A stretch of DNA of 64,000 nt from Cylindrotheca closterium (Eukaryota > Bacillariophyta > Bacillariophyceae > Bacillariales > Bacillariaceae), in NCBI GenBank assembly GCA_933822405.4, contig CAKOGP040000169.1, forward strand, positions 1 through 64,000. The letters run 5' to 3'. A program made the position numbers and the translations under genes. Below, piece by piece: positions 51,040-61,597 of the stretch. The notes under the pieces are model-generated. The model searched no databases. It was not told where the DNA came from and saw nothing but the letters and a program-made list of their open reading frames with translations. Positions within the stretch are counted from its first letter, which is position 1; each line of letters starts with the position of its first letter.

Positions 51040-51973
51040 GCAATTGCTCGACCCCTCCAATTTTGCACTGCTACTTTCTAATATATAGAACTCAATCAAT
51101 TTTGAAACACTACATTATTTGATTACTATGAAAACAAAATTGCTTCCTGATTGTGTAGTAAGAAATGAAGCATATAGTCCATGGAGAGCAAGGCCCTTTT
51201 TGAAGCATCATCTGAATCATCAGAAAGGTGCTGGCTGACACAATCTTCTACTATAGGACTATCAGAACATAAAAGTTGCTACATAGCAAGTATCTCTTCA
51301 GGTGAGAAGGACTCTTTCCCATGATTCCTTCACAACAAAAATTCTTCTAAAAATGAATCAATTTGGATGCATGACAAATCATCGACGGACAGCCAGCCAT
51401 CTATCATGGTTGGTACTATTATCGATCTTCAGATCGTGTGGGCATCGCTCTCAGGAGGGGGATAAATTATTACACCGATCGCAACAATGAGCTCCCGGAT
51501 GCTTTTGTGCTGTCTGAAAGTTTAGCATGAACTCCCTATTGTGCCGTTCACAACACAATGCTCCCGTGAAAGCATACATACATGAAGTACCGGTACATGA
51601 CAATTGAGACGTAATATTCGGAGAATGATCGATGTCAGAACACCTCGACGGCTCTGAAAAAGACAGCGAATATGATGGCCCTTTTGGTTTGAAAATAATT
51701 ATATATATGCCGGTATATATTCCGTTCCATGCAGTTGTGCGAAAGTTTTACCGCTATATGACCGCATGGCCTTTAGTCGTCATTATGTATATATATTGTT
51801 CCCTTTTTTATAATGGAACCACGACATATAGCAATATACGGTAGGAAACAGCTGATGTCTAAATACTTTCCGGCGGGATTTGAAACATCAACCTCAATAA
51901 AAAACGCGGTGGAATCTTTCTTTCGAAAAACGAGAAGCAACATTACGGCATAAACTCGCAACGACAACCCAAG
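51040..51973. other. Intergenic within the receptor array
   Basis: Contains a block ATCGATCTTCAGATCGTGTG...CATCGCTCTCA (51421 on) that recurs at about 57045 and 63957, and an exact TACCGGTA at 51588-51595. No gene seen. Confidence 0.5.
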
Positions 51974-53971
51974 ATGAGCGAAATTGAGTCGTCACAGCGA
52001 CTTACCGATGTACAAGAGCGGGTTTTGGCATTGCTCCCAATTCCAGCTGCCATTCTCAGTGTTCTTGGGAGTTCTGTCATCATACTAATAGCATTAGATT
52101 CAAGGAAGCACAAGACGTGGAGCCCATATACTCGACTTCTCATCGGATTGAGCGTCAGTGATATCTTATCAAGCATAAACATGGCCTTGGCGTCATTTCT
52201 CAGGCCCACGGACAGCCCGCGGGCAACCTCATTTGCTATTGGGAATGCAACCACATGTTCCATATCAGGTTTCATGACAACCGCGGCTCACTCGGGGACA
52301 TTCTATACGTGCATGCTGAGCTATTACTTCTTGTTCACCGCGAGATTTGGATTGAAGAACTCCGTCGTTGCCCGGAGAATTGAGCCAGTGATGCACTGCA
52401 TCTCACTTGGTTATCCCATCATCTCCGCAATAGTCGGTGCCTATTATGAAGCGTATGCTGATACTGCTACTTATTTTGGATGCTTTGTAAATTGTCCACC
52501 AGGGACAAACAAGGAAGACTGCATTGCGACAACTTTGGGATGGATTTTCTACGGATGGCCATTCCTCTTTGTGTTGGCTTCTTTGATCGTGAACAACCTA
52601 TTGATTTGGCGACTAGTACATGGGCACTCAGTGACATTGCGGAAAATGCACACTTCTCGTCAAGTTGGTGGATCAAGCGATGAATCTTCGGCCGTTCATA
52701 GTTTGGACGATGACATTTCTTCTCTTGGACTCACCAAGAGGGTGGACGCGACTGTTCACGGCTCCGACATCACTTCATCATCGTATAAAGCCAACGTGGT
52801 ATACCACAGAAAAGTTACACATGTTGCGACAGCCAGCCATTTGAGAAGACTGCAACTTGTCAAGTCTCAAGCGCTTTTGTTCGTGGCAAGCTACGCTTTC
52901 GTCTCCATGTGGGGCGGGATCATGGCCATTGCCGAACAGTACGCCCATACAGAAGATGAAGAATTATCCCTTTTGGTAAAAATGTATCCCATCATGGTAC
53001 TGCACGCTCTTCTAGCCCCAATGCAAGGTCTTTTCAACATGCTAGTGTACGTCCGCCCCAAATACTTGACAACGCGTCACGAATTTGGAGACCAGTCTCG
53101 CTGGTGGGCGATGAAGCGTGCTATGCTGGGGGAGAAGCGAGTTCGAGCATCAGGAAAACCAAATGCACCAACTGCATTGCCACAAGCGATGAAACAAGTA
53201 CCCGATGCGGAATCACCAAAGGATGGCGTGATTGACAATCGCATTGATTCGGTGGATGTCCAAACTCAATCATTGCCGTTGAAGCGTGGTGGTGTATCGA
53301 GTTTGACTGCTAATAGCGGTTCGGAGTTTCACGATGAGCAGTCGTACGAAGAAAATCTGAATGACGAAGAACAAGATCGATGGGGAGGCAAACATCACGA
53401 TACATGGACACCAATAAAGCAAGCGCCTCGACACTGCTCCAGCTTATTAGAAGAGAGGGATTCAAGCCTTGGAATGATCAGTGAGCTGACCGAGACGCAG
53501 TTTGAGCCAATCATTGACTATTCGGTAGAAACGCGATTTGAACAGGACCATAGATTTGAAACACAACAAGGGGATTCAACTCCAGCTCCTCCACGACCTG
53601 CCGCTGTTCTCAGCCCATCCACGACCGATAGTAGGTGGACGAACGATTCAGCAAAGGAACGGCAATTGATCTCAAGTCTCGATTGGATGATGCCCCAAAG
53701 ATTATCAAGCACTACAGAAATGCATTGCACCGAAGACCCAATGGGTGGACCATCGACTGATGTACCACTTCAAACTCCCATGCGAATCGAAAGTCTAGAA
53801 CTTATTTCAGAAATTGAAGACGAAGGGACAGATGATGTTTCACAACCACTACCGCCATCCGCTCTAGCGGGCCCTCTTGGTGTTCAAGCATCCTCCACAG
53901 CAGATAGGACGCTGAGGCCTCCAGTGAGACGAACTAGTCCCACTCTATCCGTGCGGCCAAAACGGTTGTAA
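51974..53971 (+). CDS. 7TM receptor, class E / cAMP-receptor-like, array copy 2
   Basis: A 665-residue protein, no intron at the site where copies 3 and 4 have one (here SGFMTTAAHSGTFYTCML is continuous). It starts MSEIESSQRLTDVQERVLALLPIP, the conserved N-terminus of this subgroup. Cysteines before TM3 (ATTCSISGFM) and in the second outer loop (CFVNCPPGTNKEDC) may form the usual disulfide. After TM7 (FNMLVYVRPKYLTTRHEF) the tail carries blocks shared with copies 3 and 4: RDSSLGMISELTETQFEPIIDYS, SLDWMMPQR and a final VRRTSPTLS. These tail blocks are conserved enough to suggest docking sites. Sensor of an unknown ligand. Confidence 0.88.
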   Translation: MSEIESSQRLTDVQERVLALLPIPAAILSVLGSSVIILIALDSRKHKTWSPYTRLLIGLSVSDILSSINMALASFLRPTDSPRATSFAIGNATTCSISGFMTTAAHSGTFYTCMLSYYFLFTARFGLKNSVVARRIEPVMHCISLGYPIISAIVGAYYEAYADTATYFGCFVNCPPGTNKEDCIATTLGWIFYGWPFLFVLASLIVNNLLIWRLVHGHSVTLRKMHTSRQVGGSSDESSAVHSLDDDISSLGLTKRVDATVHGSDITSSSYKANVVYHRKVTHVATASHLRRLQLVKSQALLFVASYAFVSMWGGIMAIAEQYAHTEDEELSLLVKMYPIMVLHALLAPMQGLFNMLVYVRPKYLTTRHEFGDQSRWWAMKRAMLGEKRVRASGKPNAPTALPQAMKQVPDAESPKDGVIDNRIDSVDVQTQSLPLKRGGVSSLTANSGSEFHDEQSYEENLNDEEQDRWGGKHHDTWTPIKQAPRHCSSLLEERDSSLGMISELTETQFEPIIDYSVETRFEQDHRFETQQGDSTPAPPRPAAVLSPSTTDSRWTNDSAKERQLISSLDWMMPQRLSSTTEMHCTEDPMGGPSTDVPLQTPMRIESLELISEIEDEGTDDVSQPLPPSALAGPLGVQASSTADRTLRPPVRRTSPTLSVRPKRL

Positions 53972-54633
53972 AGTAAATCAACTACGTAGGTAGTCTGATA
54001 TAAAGGGGTAGACCTTTTACAGTCTATGTGGATACCAGATTCTTGCCTACCGGTACTATCGCGCATGATGGATGCCCACGAACGATAACCTCCGGCCAGC
54101 TATACTGGAACGGCCGGGAAATAGAAATTTAGCATACAATTCTTGGGAGTAAATATTGATTTTCCCGGACGTCCCGGTAGTGAGATAAAAGTGCAAATAT
54201 ATCCTTACATTTTGCGGTCAGCGTTTCCAAGCAGTTTGCTCGCGCACTATGCTACGAAAAGAACACACACTTTTTTACTCTCAGTATGTCCACGGATCCC
54301 ACACTGGACGAAGCGTTCCAAGCTTTCCAAGCTTTCAAAGCTGTTGGCATTGCAAAACATTAAAGAATGCATTTTTCGGGCTCAAAGAATGACGAAGAAT
54401 GATCATTATGACCAACTAGTACATAACAACTTTCGTTTGTTGTTCCAAACCGGTTTTGAGGAACCGAACCCAACATTTCGCACCTCGTTACATAGGTAAG
54501 AGACGTTGAAAATATTCGCACTTTCGCACTCTTTTTTCTTCTTAAAAAAAAAACATTTTGGGCGCAACTAAGGGGAAAACAACACAACAAAATCAGACAC
54601 ACTCCATCCGTGGATGCCACAGACAAAACAAAG
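53972..54633. other. Intergenic within the receptor array
   Basis: Exact TACCGGTA at 54048-54055 and a short tandem TTCCAAGCT repeat near 54316-54340. No gene seen. Confidence 0.45.
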
Positions 54634-56684
54634 ATGAGCGACAGTGATTCATCGCAGCGACTTAGTGATGTACAAGAACGATTCTTGGCACTCCTTCCCA
54701 TTCCAGCTTCTATTTTGAGCATAACTGGCAGCTCTATCATCATTTACATTGCTTTGAATTCTAGGACAAGGAAGAAGTTGAGTCCATATACTCGACTTCT
54801 CATAGGGTTGAGCATCAGTGATATAGTTGCAAGTATAAACGTTGCCTTTGCATCATTCCTTAGGCCCACAGAGAGCCCTCGCGCAACCTCATTTGCTATT
54901 GGCAATGCAACAACATGCTCCGTTTCAGGGTTCATGACGACAGGTAAGTGACGATTTGTTATTCTGCTTCACAGACTGGAACAATGAACAGACTTTCTCA
55001 CCAGATGTGTATAGTGGCTTTCTCGTCTGCATTGTATTCATGCATGCTCAGCTACTACTTCTTATTAACCGTGAGATTTAGACTGAAGAACTCTTTCATT
55101 GCGAGAAGGATTGAGCCGCTGATGCACTGCATCTCACTTGGCTACCCACTTATCTCCGCAATAATTGGTGCCTATTACGATGCTTACGCAGACACTGCGA
55201 CTTATTTGGGGTGTTGGATAAACTGTCCAGCAGAGAAAGATGAGGAAGAGTGCTTTTCCAAAACTTTGGGATGGATCTTCTATGGTTGGCCTTTCCTTTT
55301 TGTGGTGGTTTCTTTGATTGTGAACAACATATTGATTTGGCGCCTAGTACATGGGCACTCAGTTACATTAGGGAGAAAGAGTACTCGCGATGGAGTTGCT
55401 GTATCAAGTGATCAATCTGCGGCTGTTAACAGTGTGGACGATGATTCCTTTCTTGACCAAGGCACAGGGGTAGACGATACCTATTGTGGCTCCAACACCA
55501 CCTCGCCATTGTCTGATGTTGTCAATAAGGCACAGAAACAAACTTCAGATGCTTCAGCTGACAATCAGCTGAGAAGACTACAACTTGTCAAGTCTCAAGC
55601 ATTTTTGTTCGTTGGAAGTTATGCTTTCGTCACCATGTGGGGCGGAATCACGGCAATTGGTGAAAATCGAGCCGATTCAGAAGACGAGGAACTATCTCTT
55701 TTGGTGAAATTGTATCCCATTATGGTTCTGAACGCTATTCTAACACCGATGCAAGGGTTCTTCAACATGTCGGTATATGTTCGTCCAAAATACTTGACAG
55801 TGCGTCATGAGTTTAAAGACAAATCTCGCTGGTGGTCGATGCAGCGTGCAATACTTGGGGAGAAGAAAGCGCGAGCATCGAAGACGCCGAGGATACCGAA
55901 CAAAAAGCCACAGGGGGTGAAGGAAGCTTCCAATGTCGAGTCGCCGAACGATGGACTAAGAATAGATGATAGCGCTGAATCGGCGGACACTGTAGCCCAA
56001 TCACTCCCATTGAAGCGTTGTGGTGTATCGACTTTGACTGCCAGTCGCGGAGACTTCAACAATGAAGAGTTTTGCTTTGAAGGTCTGAACGACGTAGACC
56101 AAGACAGATGGAGATGCAAGCGCCATGACACATGGGCACCAATGAAGCAAGCGCCTCGATACTACTCTAGCTTGCAAGAGCGGGGATCAAGCCTTGAGAT
56201 GATCAGCGAGCTAACAGAGACGCAGTTTGAGCCAATCATTGACTATTCAGAAGAAGTTGAAGTTGAAGGTGATCATAGATTCAGAACACCTAACAGAGAT
56301 TCAGTTCCAGCAGCTCCAAGGTCTGCAACTATTCCGAGCCCATTCGCCACAGATAGTCGATGGAACCCCAATTCACCAAAGCAACGCAAACTAGTGCCAA
56401 GTCTCGATTTGATGTTGCCACAAAGAGTTTCAAGCTCTTCAGAACAATTTTGCACCCAGGAGGACCAACTTGCTGACGAACAATGGATCGATTCACAGCT
56501 TCAAACTTCTCCTCGAACCAGAAGTCTGGAAAAGCATTCAGAAATTGAAGACGAAAAGGCAGATGTATTAGTTCAAGCTTCGCTTCTGTCGTCGTCTGCA
56601 CGATCTGCTCCCACAAGTGAAGCATCTTTTTTAGATAGAATGCTGCAGCCTCCAGAAAGACGAATGAGCCCACCTCCCTTGTAG
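54634..56684 (+). CDS. 7TM receptor, class E / cAMP-receptor-like, array copy 3 (spliced)
   Basis: Two exons, 54634-54943 and 55015-56684, give 659 residues. The 71-base intron (GTAAGT...TATAG, phase 1) lies in the TM3 region: SGFMTT|VAFSSALYSCMLSYYF. The start at 54634 (MSDSDSSQRLSDVQERFLALLPIP) matches copies 2 and 4; an ATG eight codons earlier is ignored. The second outer loop keeps two cysteines (CWINCPAEKDEEEC). The tail repeats the shared blocks (SSLEMISELTETQFEPIIDYS, SLDLMLPQR, PPERRMSPP). The protein ends at PPL, shorter than copy 4. Intact. Confidence 0.88.
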
Positions 56685-57640
56685 TCTGATAATCTGTAGC
56701 AAAAATGACTGTAAATAGTTTGCTTTGTAATACATTGAAACTGCAGTGTAAGATGCATACCTGTGCCGTAATAGATTCAAGGTATAATACTATAGGATAG
56801 ACCCTTTGTAGTGCGCCTGCCACACCATCGCATATTCCATGCATGCATGTCAATAAAAGGTGTAGCAACACAATTTTGGTAACATAATCTGAACTACCGT
56901 CGCAATCATCAGAAAAATCGTTATCCTGACTGCAAAAGTATAGTAGTACTATCAGGTCATTAGGCTGCTATAGAATCCTTCTCTCCAGGTTATAATATAA
57001 GGTCGCCGTATCTAAGAATCTGAATCATCGGCGCAGTATAATATATATCTTCAGATCGTTTTAGCATCGTTCTCACAGGTGCAGACAGCGCACCGATGGC
57101 AAAAGAAGCTATATATACGCTCCAGTTTTGCGTTCCGGTCGAAACAATATATTATGCACCTGCCGCGAAAGCATGAACAGTACACGTGTACGTACGTGTG
57201 TACGTGTACCGGTTTTCGAGGGGGAAAAACTTTTCTCCGCGGGACCGGTCGTCATAAATATGAGAGTTATTTTACCGGTCTCACATACAGTATCTTGTGT
57301 TTTGTAATTCTCCGTTCGTATCGTGTATATTCCCCAAAACCATCTCTTGCATCAGCTCGAAGGGCAGACGAACGGCGCCAACCAAAAGATATCGTGGACT
57401 ATACACGGAGATTCCGGAACAATTTAAGTCGGTACCGCTCTACTAAAGCCACGCCGGAAGCGCTGCCGAAAATTGAAGGATGAAACTGCCATTCTCTTTC
57501 TACCCGAGTAGTGCTCGAGTATACTAGACAACAACACGAGGACAAGTGCACTGGTCTATCGGTTTCAGGCTTCAAATAGTACATTTGAATTATCGTGATT
57601 ACACGCTTGGTTTTTTTGTGGTTTTTTTGTAGTCTGTTCC
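56685..57640. other. Duplicated 3' flank within the receptor array
   Basis: The first 300 bases after copy 3 (AATAGTTTGCTTTGTAATACATTG ... ATAGACC ... CTATCAGG) recur at 63480-63845 downstream of a receptor remnant. An ACGT-rich palindromic run (GTACACGTGTACGTACGTG) lies near 57180. No gene. Confidence 0.6.
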
Positions 57641-58130
57641 TAATCTCCGATCATGACTGACTATTTGAAGAATTTTAAAGCAGCGTCTTCCCGGAAGTCA
57701 CCTCCTCAGGTGGTTACGGTGGCTGATGATGATAGTTCTATTATGTCGGGGGGCAAAGAAGATTGGATTGTCGGTTAATTCACGGGGCTCACTCGGGATC
57801 GAGGATTACAAAGGTATGAGACAAAATGTTCTGTCTGGTGTAAATATTGGTGGTATTGAGGTGGGTGGTTCCAGCAGCAAGGTCAAGGCCAAAATTAAGC
57901 AGAAATCTTCGGGAGGGAAAGCGTCGGATAGGAAGACTTTGTTTTACTTGAAGGACAAAACAGGTGCAACCATTTGCTGTGTGTCAGTTTCCTCATCTGC
58001 TGGCGGGCAAAAAGCTTGTGGAGAGAAGAAGGACTCAGCAACAAATTTGTGTGATATTGCCTTGCACAGATCGTTAGTCCCAATTGATAAATTGCAGTTT
58101 CCAGCTTTGTACTGCATATGCCGCTGCAAA
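57641..58130. other. Unidentified sequence replacing the 7TM part of a dead receptor
   Basis: Where the membrane domain of the fifth receptor should be, there is unrelated DNA. It has frames such as MTDYLKNFKAASSRKSPPQ (57653 on) and a 142-codon frame from 57726 (GGIEVGGSSSKVKAKIKQKSSGGK, then KTLFYLKDKTGATICCVSVSSS). These look like a real protein fragment, but no family was recognised. It may be a transposon piece or the head of another broken gene. Confidence 0.35.
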
Positions 58131-58801
58131 AAGCTGGGCTATGCTTGGAGGTAGGAAAGTGATAGCGTCAAGTAAACTAAAGATTCCAAAACAATCGCCA
58201 CCAGAGGTGAAGGAGGTCCCCAATAACCAATCACCAAAGGATGGGGTAGAAACAAAAGTTGAGGCCGTGCAAAACAAAACATTGTGATTGAAACGTGATG
58301 CTGTATCAACCTTGACTGCCAGCCGGGGTGACTTTAGCGACGAGGCGTCATGCTATGAAAACCTTAATGATGAAGAAAAGGATAGATGGGGAAGCAATCG
58401 TCACAATACATGTGCGCCAATGAAGCAAGCAGCACGGTACTACTCCAGCTTACAAAGAAAGGGATTCGAGCCTTGGAATCATCAGCAAAATGACCGAGAC
58501 GCAGTTTGATCCAATCATTGACCATTTTCAAGAAATGAAATTGGAAGGTGACCACAGGTTTAGAGCACAACAAGGAGATTCCATTCCTGCTTTTCCAGGA
58601 TCTACACCCATCTTCAGTCCGTCCACTGTTGATAGTAGATGGAGCCCCAAATCAGTAGAGCAACGCAAATTACTCGCAAGTGTCAATTTGATGATGCCAC
58701 AAAGAGCATCAAGCACTTCAGACATGCATTGCATCAATGACCAACTGGGCCATCGATTGATACACCTCTTCGGACTTTCATTCAAATCGCAAGTCTCGTA
58801 G
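58131..58801 (+). pseudogene. Receptor tail relic, array copy 5
   Basis: Only the cytoplasmic tail of the receptor family remains. It starts MLGGRKVIASSKLKIPKQ (compare MLGEKRVRALGKPRIPKP in copy 4), then runs on with an early stop after NKTL, KRDAVSTLTASRGDF, ENLNDEEKDRWGSN, MKQAARYYSSLQ. A frame shift follows, then MTETQFDPIIDHF and SVNLMMPQRASSTSDMHC. Stops and a shift make it non-functional. The order of blocks equals that of copies 2-4. Confidence 0.85.
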
Positions 58802-59159
58802 TTGTGCTGATGTCTGACGTGCCGTAGCGACAGATTCTTACCGGTATAGTGTCAGCTGGCTGTGCGCACGTTGTGTTACGTGTATATAGTAATGATGAGA
58901 GTTGAGTATGACTCCGAAGTCAAAGTTCATACATGACATGTATATCAAAAGCGCTGACAATTTCCGATGAAAAGGGGTCTTTCGCTACTGGAATGTGTCT
59001 GTATAACCGAGGAGAATTTAGGTCTATTCGTCATCGAATTCTCTAAATAATATTTTCCGGTGCGCTCATGTTTTCGAACCGCGAATCCACAGTTCCCGGT
59101 CACAATAGAATGTCCGAAAAATACCACACAAACTGATAAAAAAACAAACAAACTATAGG
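58802..59159. other. Intergenic, promoter side of receptor copy 4
   Basis: Exact TACCGGTA at 58839-58846. No gene seen. Confidence 0.45.
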
Positions 59160-61265
59160 ATGAGCGAAATGGAAGCATCGCAGCGCCTTAGCGAGGTACA
59201 AGAACGTCTACTGGCAGTACTTCCGATTCCAGCATGTATTCTGAGTATTCTCGGCAGTTCCATCATTATATTAATAGCTTTGGATTCTAGGAAACGCAAG
59301 AAGTGGAGTCCATATACAAGACTTCTCATAGGATTGAGTGTCAGTGATATTGTTTCAAGCATAAACATCGCCCTGGCATCATTCCTTCGACCTACAGACA
59401 GCCCACGAGCAAGCGCATTTACTATTGGTAATGCAACAACCTGCTACGTGTCAGGCTTCATGACGACAGGTGAGTATTTAGATTGGGGCGTGTTGATTCG
59501 TAAATTGGCATTTTCGACCGATCTCACTCTTTTTCTAGTGACTCGATCGGCGAAGTTTTACTCGTGTATGCTGAGCTTCTACTTTTTACTCACTGCGAGG
59601 TACCGACTGAAGAACTCTTTCATTGCCCGAAGGATTGAACCAGGGATGCATTGCATCTCACTTGGCTACCCACTCGTCTCGGCGATAGTAGGTGCTTACT
59701 ATAATGTTTACGCTGATACTGTGACCTATATGGGATGTTTTGTAAGCTGCCCACCAGAGACAAATGAGGAAGACTGTATTGCAACAACTTTAGGGTGGAT
59801 CTTCTATGGTTGGCCTTTCCTATTTGTGTTGGCTTCTCTGATCGTTAACAACGTACTGATTTGGCTCTTAGTACATGGGCAGTCAGTAGCACTTCAGGAA
59901 AATGATGCTTCCGGTAAGGTTGAAGCAGCTCAAGATGAGTCCAAAGATTTTCGCTGTGTGGACGATGATGATGGTTCTTTCCATGAACAAACCAAGAGGA
60001 GCGTAGACGAGACTTTCATCTCCGACACAACACCATCGTCGGATAATCTCAACAAGGTACAGCAGAAGAAGGCTTCGAAGGCTCCCACAGCCAGTCATAT
60101 GAGAAGGCTACAACTTGTGAAGTCTCAGGCCTTTCTTTTTGTGGGTGCTTACGCATTTGTCAACATTTGGAGCGGGATCATGGCCATTGCCGAACAAAAC
60201 TCCCACGCAGAAGATGACGTTTTATCTTTTTTGGTGAAAATGTATCCCATCATGATACTGAATGCTCTTTTAGCCCCCATGCAAGGTTTTTTCAACATGC
60301 TTGTATATGTCCGTCCCAAATACTTGACAACTCGTCATCAGTTTCAAGACCAGTCTCGCTGGTGGGTGATGAAGCGTGTTATGCTTGGGGAGAAGAGAGT
60401 ACGAGCATTGGGGAAGCCGAGGATACCAAAACCGTTGCCACAACAAGCAACAAATGAAGTGCCCAATGCCGAATCACCGAAAGATGGAGGAAAAACAGAT
60501 GATAGTGCTGAGCCTGTGATTGATCAACCTCGATCACTAGTACCATTGACACGCAATGCTGTATCGAGTATGACTGCTAGTGGGGGAGACTTTATCGATG
60601 GACAGTCGTACGAAGAAAGTCTGAATGACAAAGAACAAGATAGATGGGGAAGCAATCATAACGATACATGGACACCAATAAAGCAAGCGCCCCGATACTA
60701 CTCCAGCTTAGAAGAGAGGGATTCGAGCCTTGGAATGATCAGTGAGCTGACCGAGAAGCAGTTCGAGCCAATCATTGACTTTTCGCAGGAATCGGAACTT
60801 GATCAAAGAGTTCAAGCAACACATGGGGATTCAATCCCTGCTCCCCCAAGATCTGCACCTACTCACAGTCCTTCTCCTGTCAATAGCAGATGGAATCCCG
60901 AACTAGCAAGGAAACGTCAGTTGCTCGCAAGTCTCGATTTGATGATGCCTCGAAGATTATCAAGCACTGCTGAAATGCCTTGCACCGAAAACCCGCCGGA
61001 TGGTTCATGGACTGATGTACCACTTCAAACTCCCATTCGAGCCGTAAGTCTTGTTGAAGTTCATTCAGAAATCGAAGAAGAAGAAGCAGATGCATCTGTA
61101 CGAGATCCACCTCTGCCGCCATCTGTACGACAGGAATCCCCTGGTGTTGGCGCATCCTCGTCGTCCTCCTATGGAACAGCAGATAGAATGTTGCTGCCTC
61201 CAGTGCGTCGAATGAGTCCCACTGTATTCGTGAGACCACCGCGCGGCAGTGTCGTAAATAGCTAG
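59160..61265 (+). CDS. 7TM receptor, class E / cAMP-receptor-like, array copy 4 (spliced, frame-neutral intron)
   Basis: Exons 59160-59469 and 59539-61265 give 678 residues. The 69-base intron (GTGAGT...TTTCTAG, phase 1) sits at the same site as in copy 3. It is a multiple of three with no stop, so the unspliced reading is also open (701 residues, with 23 extra just before TM3). N-terminus MSEMEASQRLSEVQERLLAVLPIP. The outer loop has CFVSCPPETNEEDC, and TM7 ends FNMLVYVRPKYLTTRHQF. The tail has the shared blocks (RDSSLGMISELTEKQFEPIIDFS, SLDLMMPRR, PVRRMSPTVF). Closest to copy 2 in sequence. Intact and probably functional. Confidence 0.88.
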   Translation: MSEMEASQRLSEVQERLLAVLPIPACILSILGSSIIILIALDSRKRKKWSPYTRLLIGLSVSDIVSSINIALASFLRPTDSPRASAFTIGNATTCYVSGFMTTGEYLDWGVLIRKLAFSTDLTLFLVTRSAKFYSCMLSFYFLLTARYRLKNSFIARRIEPGMHCISLGYPLVSAIVGAYYNVYADTVTYMGCFVSCPPETNEEDCIATTLGWIFYGWPFLFVLASLIVNNVLIWLLVHGQSVALQENDASGKVEAAQDESKDFRCVDDDDGSFHEQTKRSVDETFISDTTPSSDNLNKVQQKKASKAPTASHMRRLQLVKSQAFLFVGAYAFVNIWSGIMAIAEQNSHAEDDVLSFLVKMYPIMILNALLAPMQGFFNMLVYVRPKYLTTRHQFQDQSRWWVMKRVMLGEKRVRALGKPRIPKPLPQQATNEVPNAESPKDGGKTDDSAEPVIDQPRSLVPLTRNAVSSMTASGGDFIDGQSYEESLNDKEQDRWGSNHNDTWTPIKQAPRYYSSLEERDSSLGMISELTEKQFEPIIDFSQESELDQRVQATHGDSIPAPPRSAPTHSPSPVNSRWNPELARKRQLLASLDLMMPRRLSSTAEMPCTENPPDGSWTDVPLQTPIRAVSLVEVHSEIEEEEADASVRDPPLPPSVRQESPGVGASSSSSYGTADRMLLPPVRRMSPTVFVRPPRGSVVNS

Positions 61266-61597
61266 GCTGCTTTAATAGTCAAAGTTGTTCATAATTCACT
61301 TATTTTACTCCGTGTGTTGAAACTGCAGAAGTCTATATAGTACCGTATGAATCAGAGTATCAAGTTGAAAGTATACCAGGCAATACTCGTGGTCCAGCTA
61401 TATAGGTACCGCAGGTACAATATGTTGGTAGCCGTCCGTCCGTCATCAGTACTGTCTACGATTGCCATCAAATATTTTTGCAATATTCAATAAAATAACT
61501 GCAAATAATGAGAATAATATATATCGATCGGCGATGACGCCTCGCATAGACCAACTACAAAACTGAAACATTCACGACGATTTCTGTCTACTATTGC
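61266..61597. other. Intergenic
   Basis: Lies between receptor copy 4 and the methyltransferase. AT-rich, with no recognisable element beyond short palindromes (GGTACCGCAGGTAC near 61407). Confidence 0.4.

Noticed and set aside
57726..58154. Start of a fifth intact receptor
   Set aside because: The frame has no membrane segments and ends before the receptor-like tail; the tail itself has stops and a shift.
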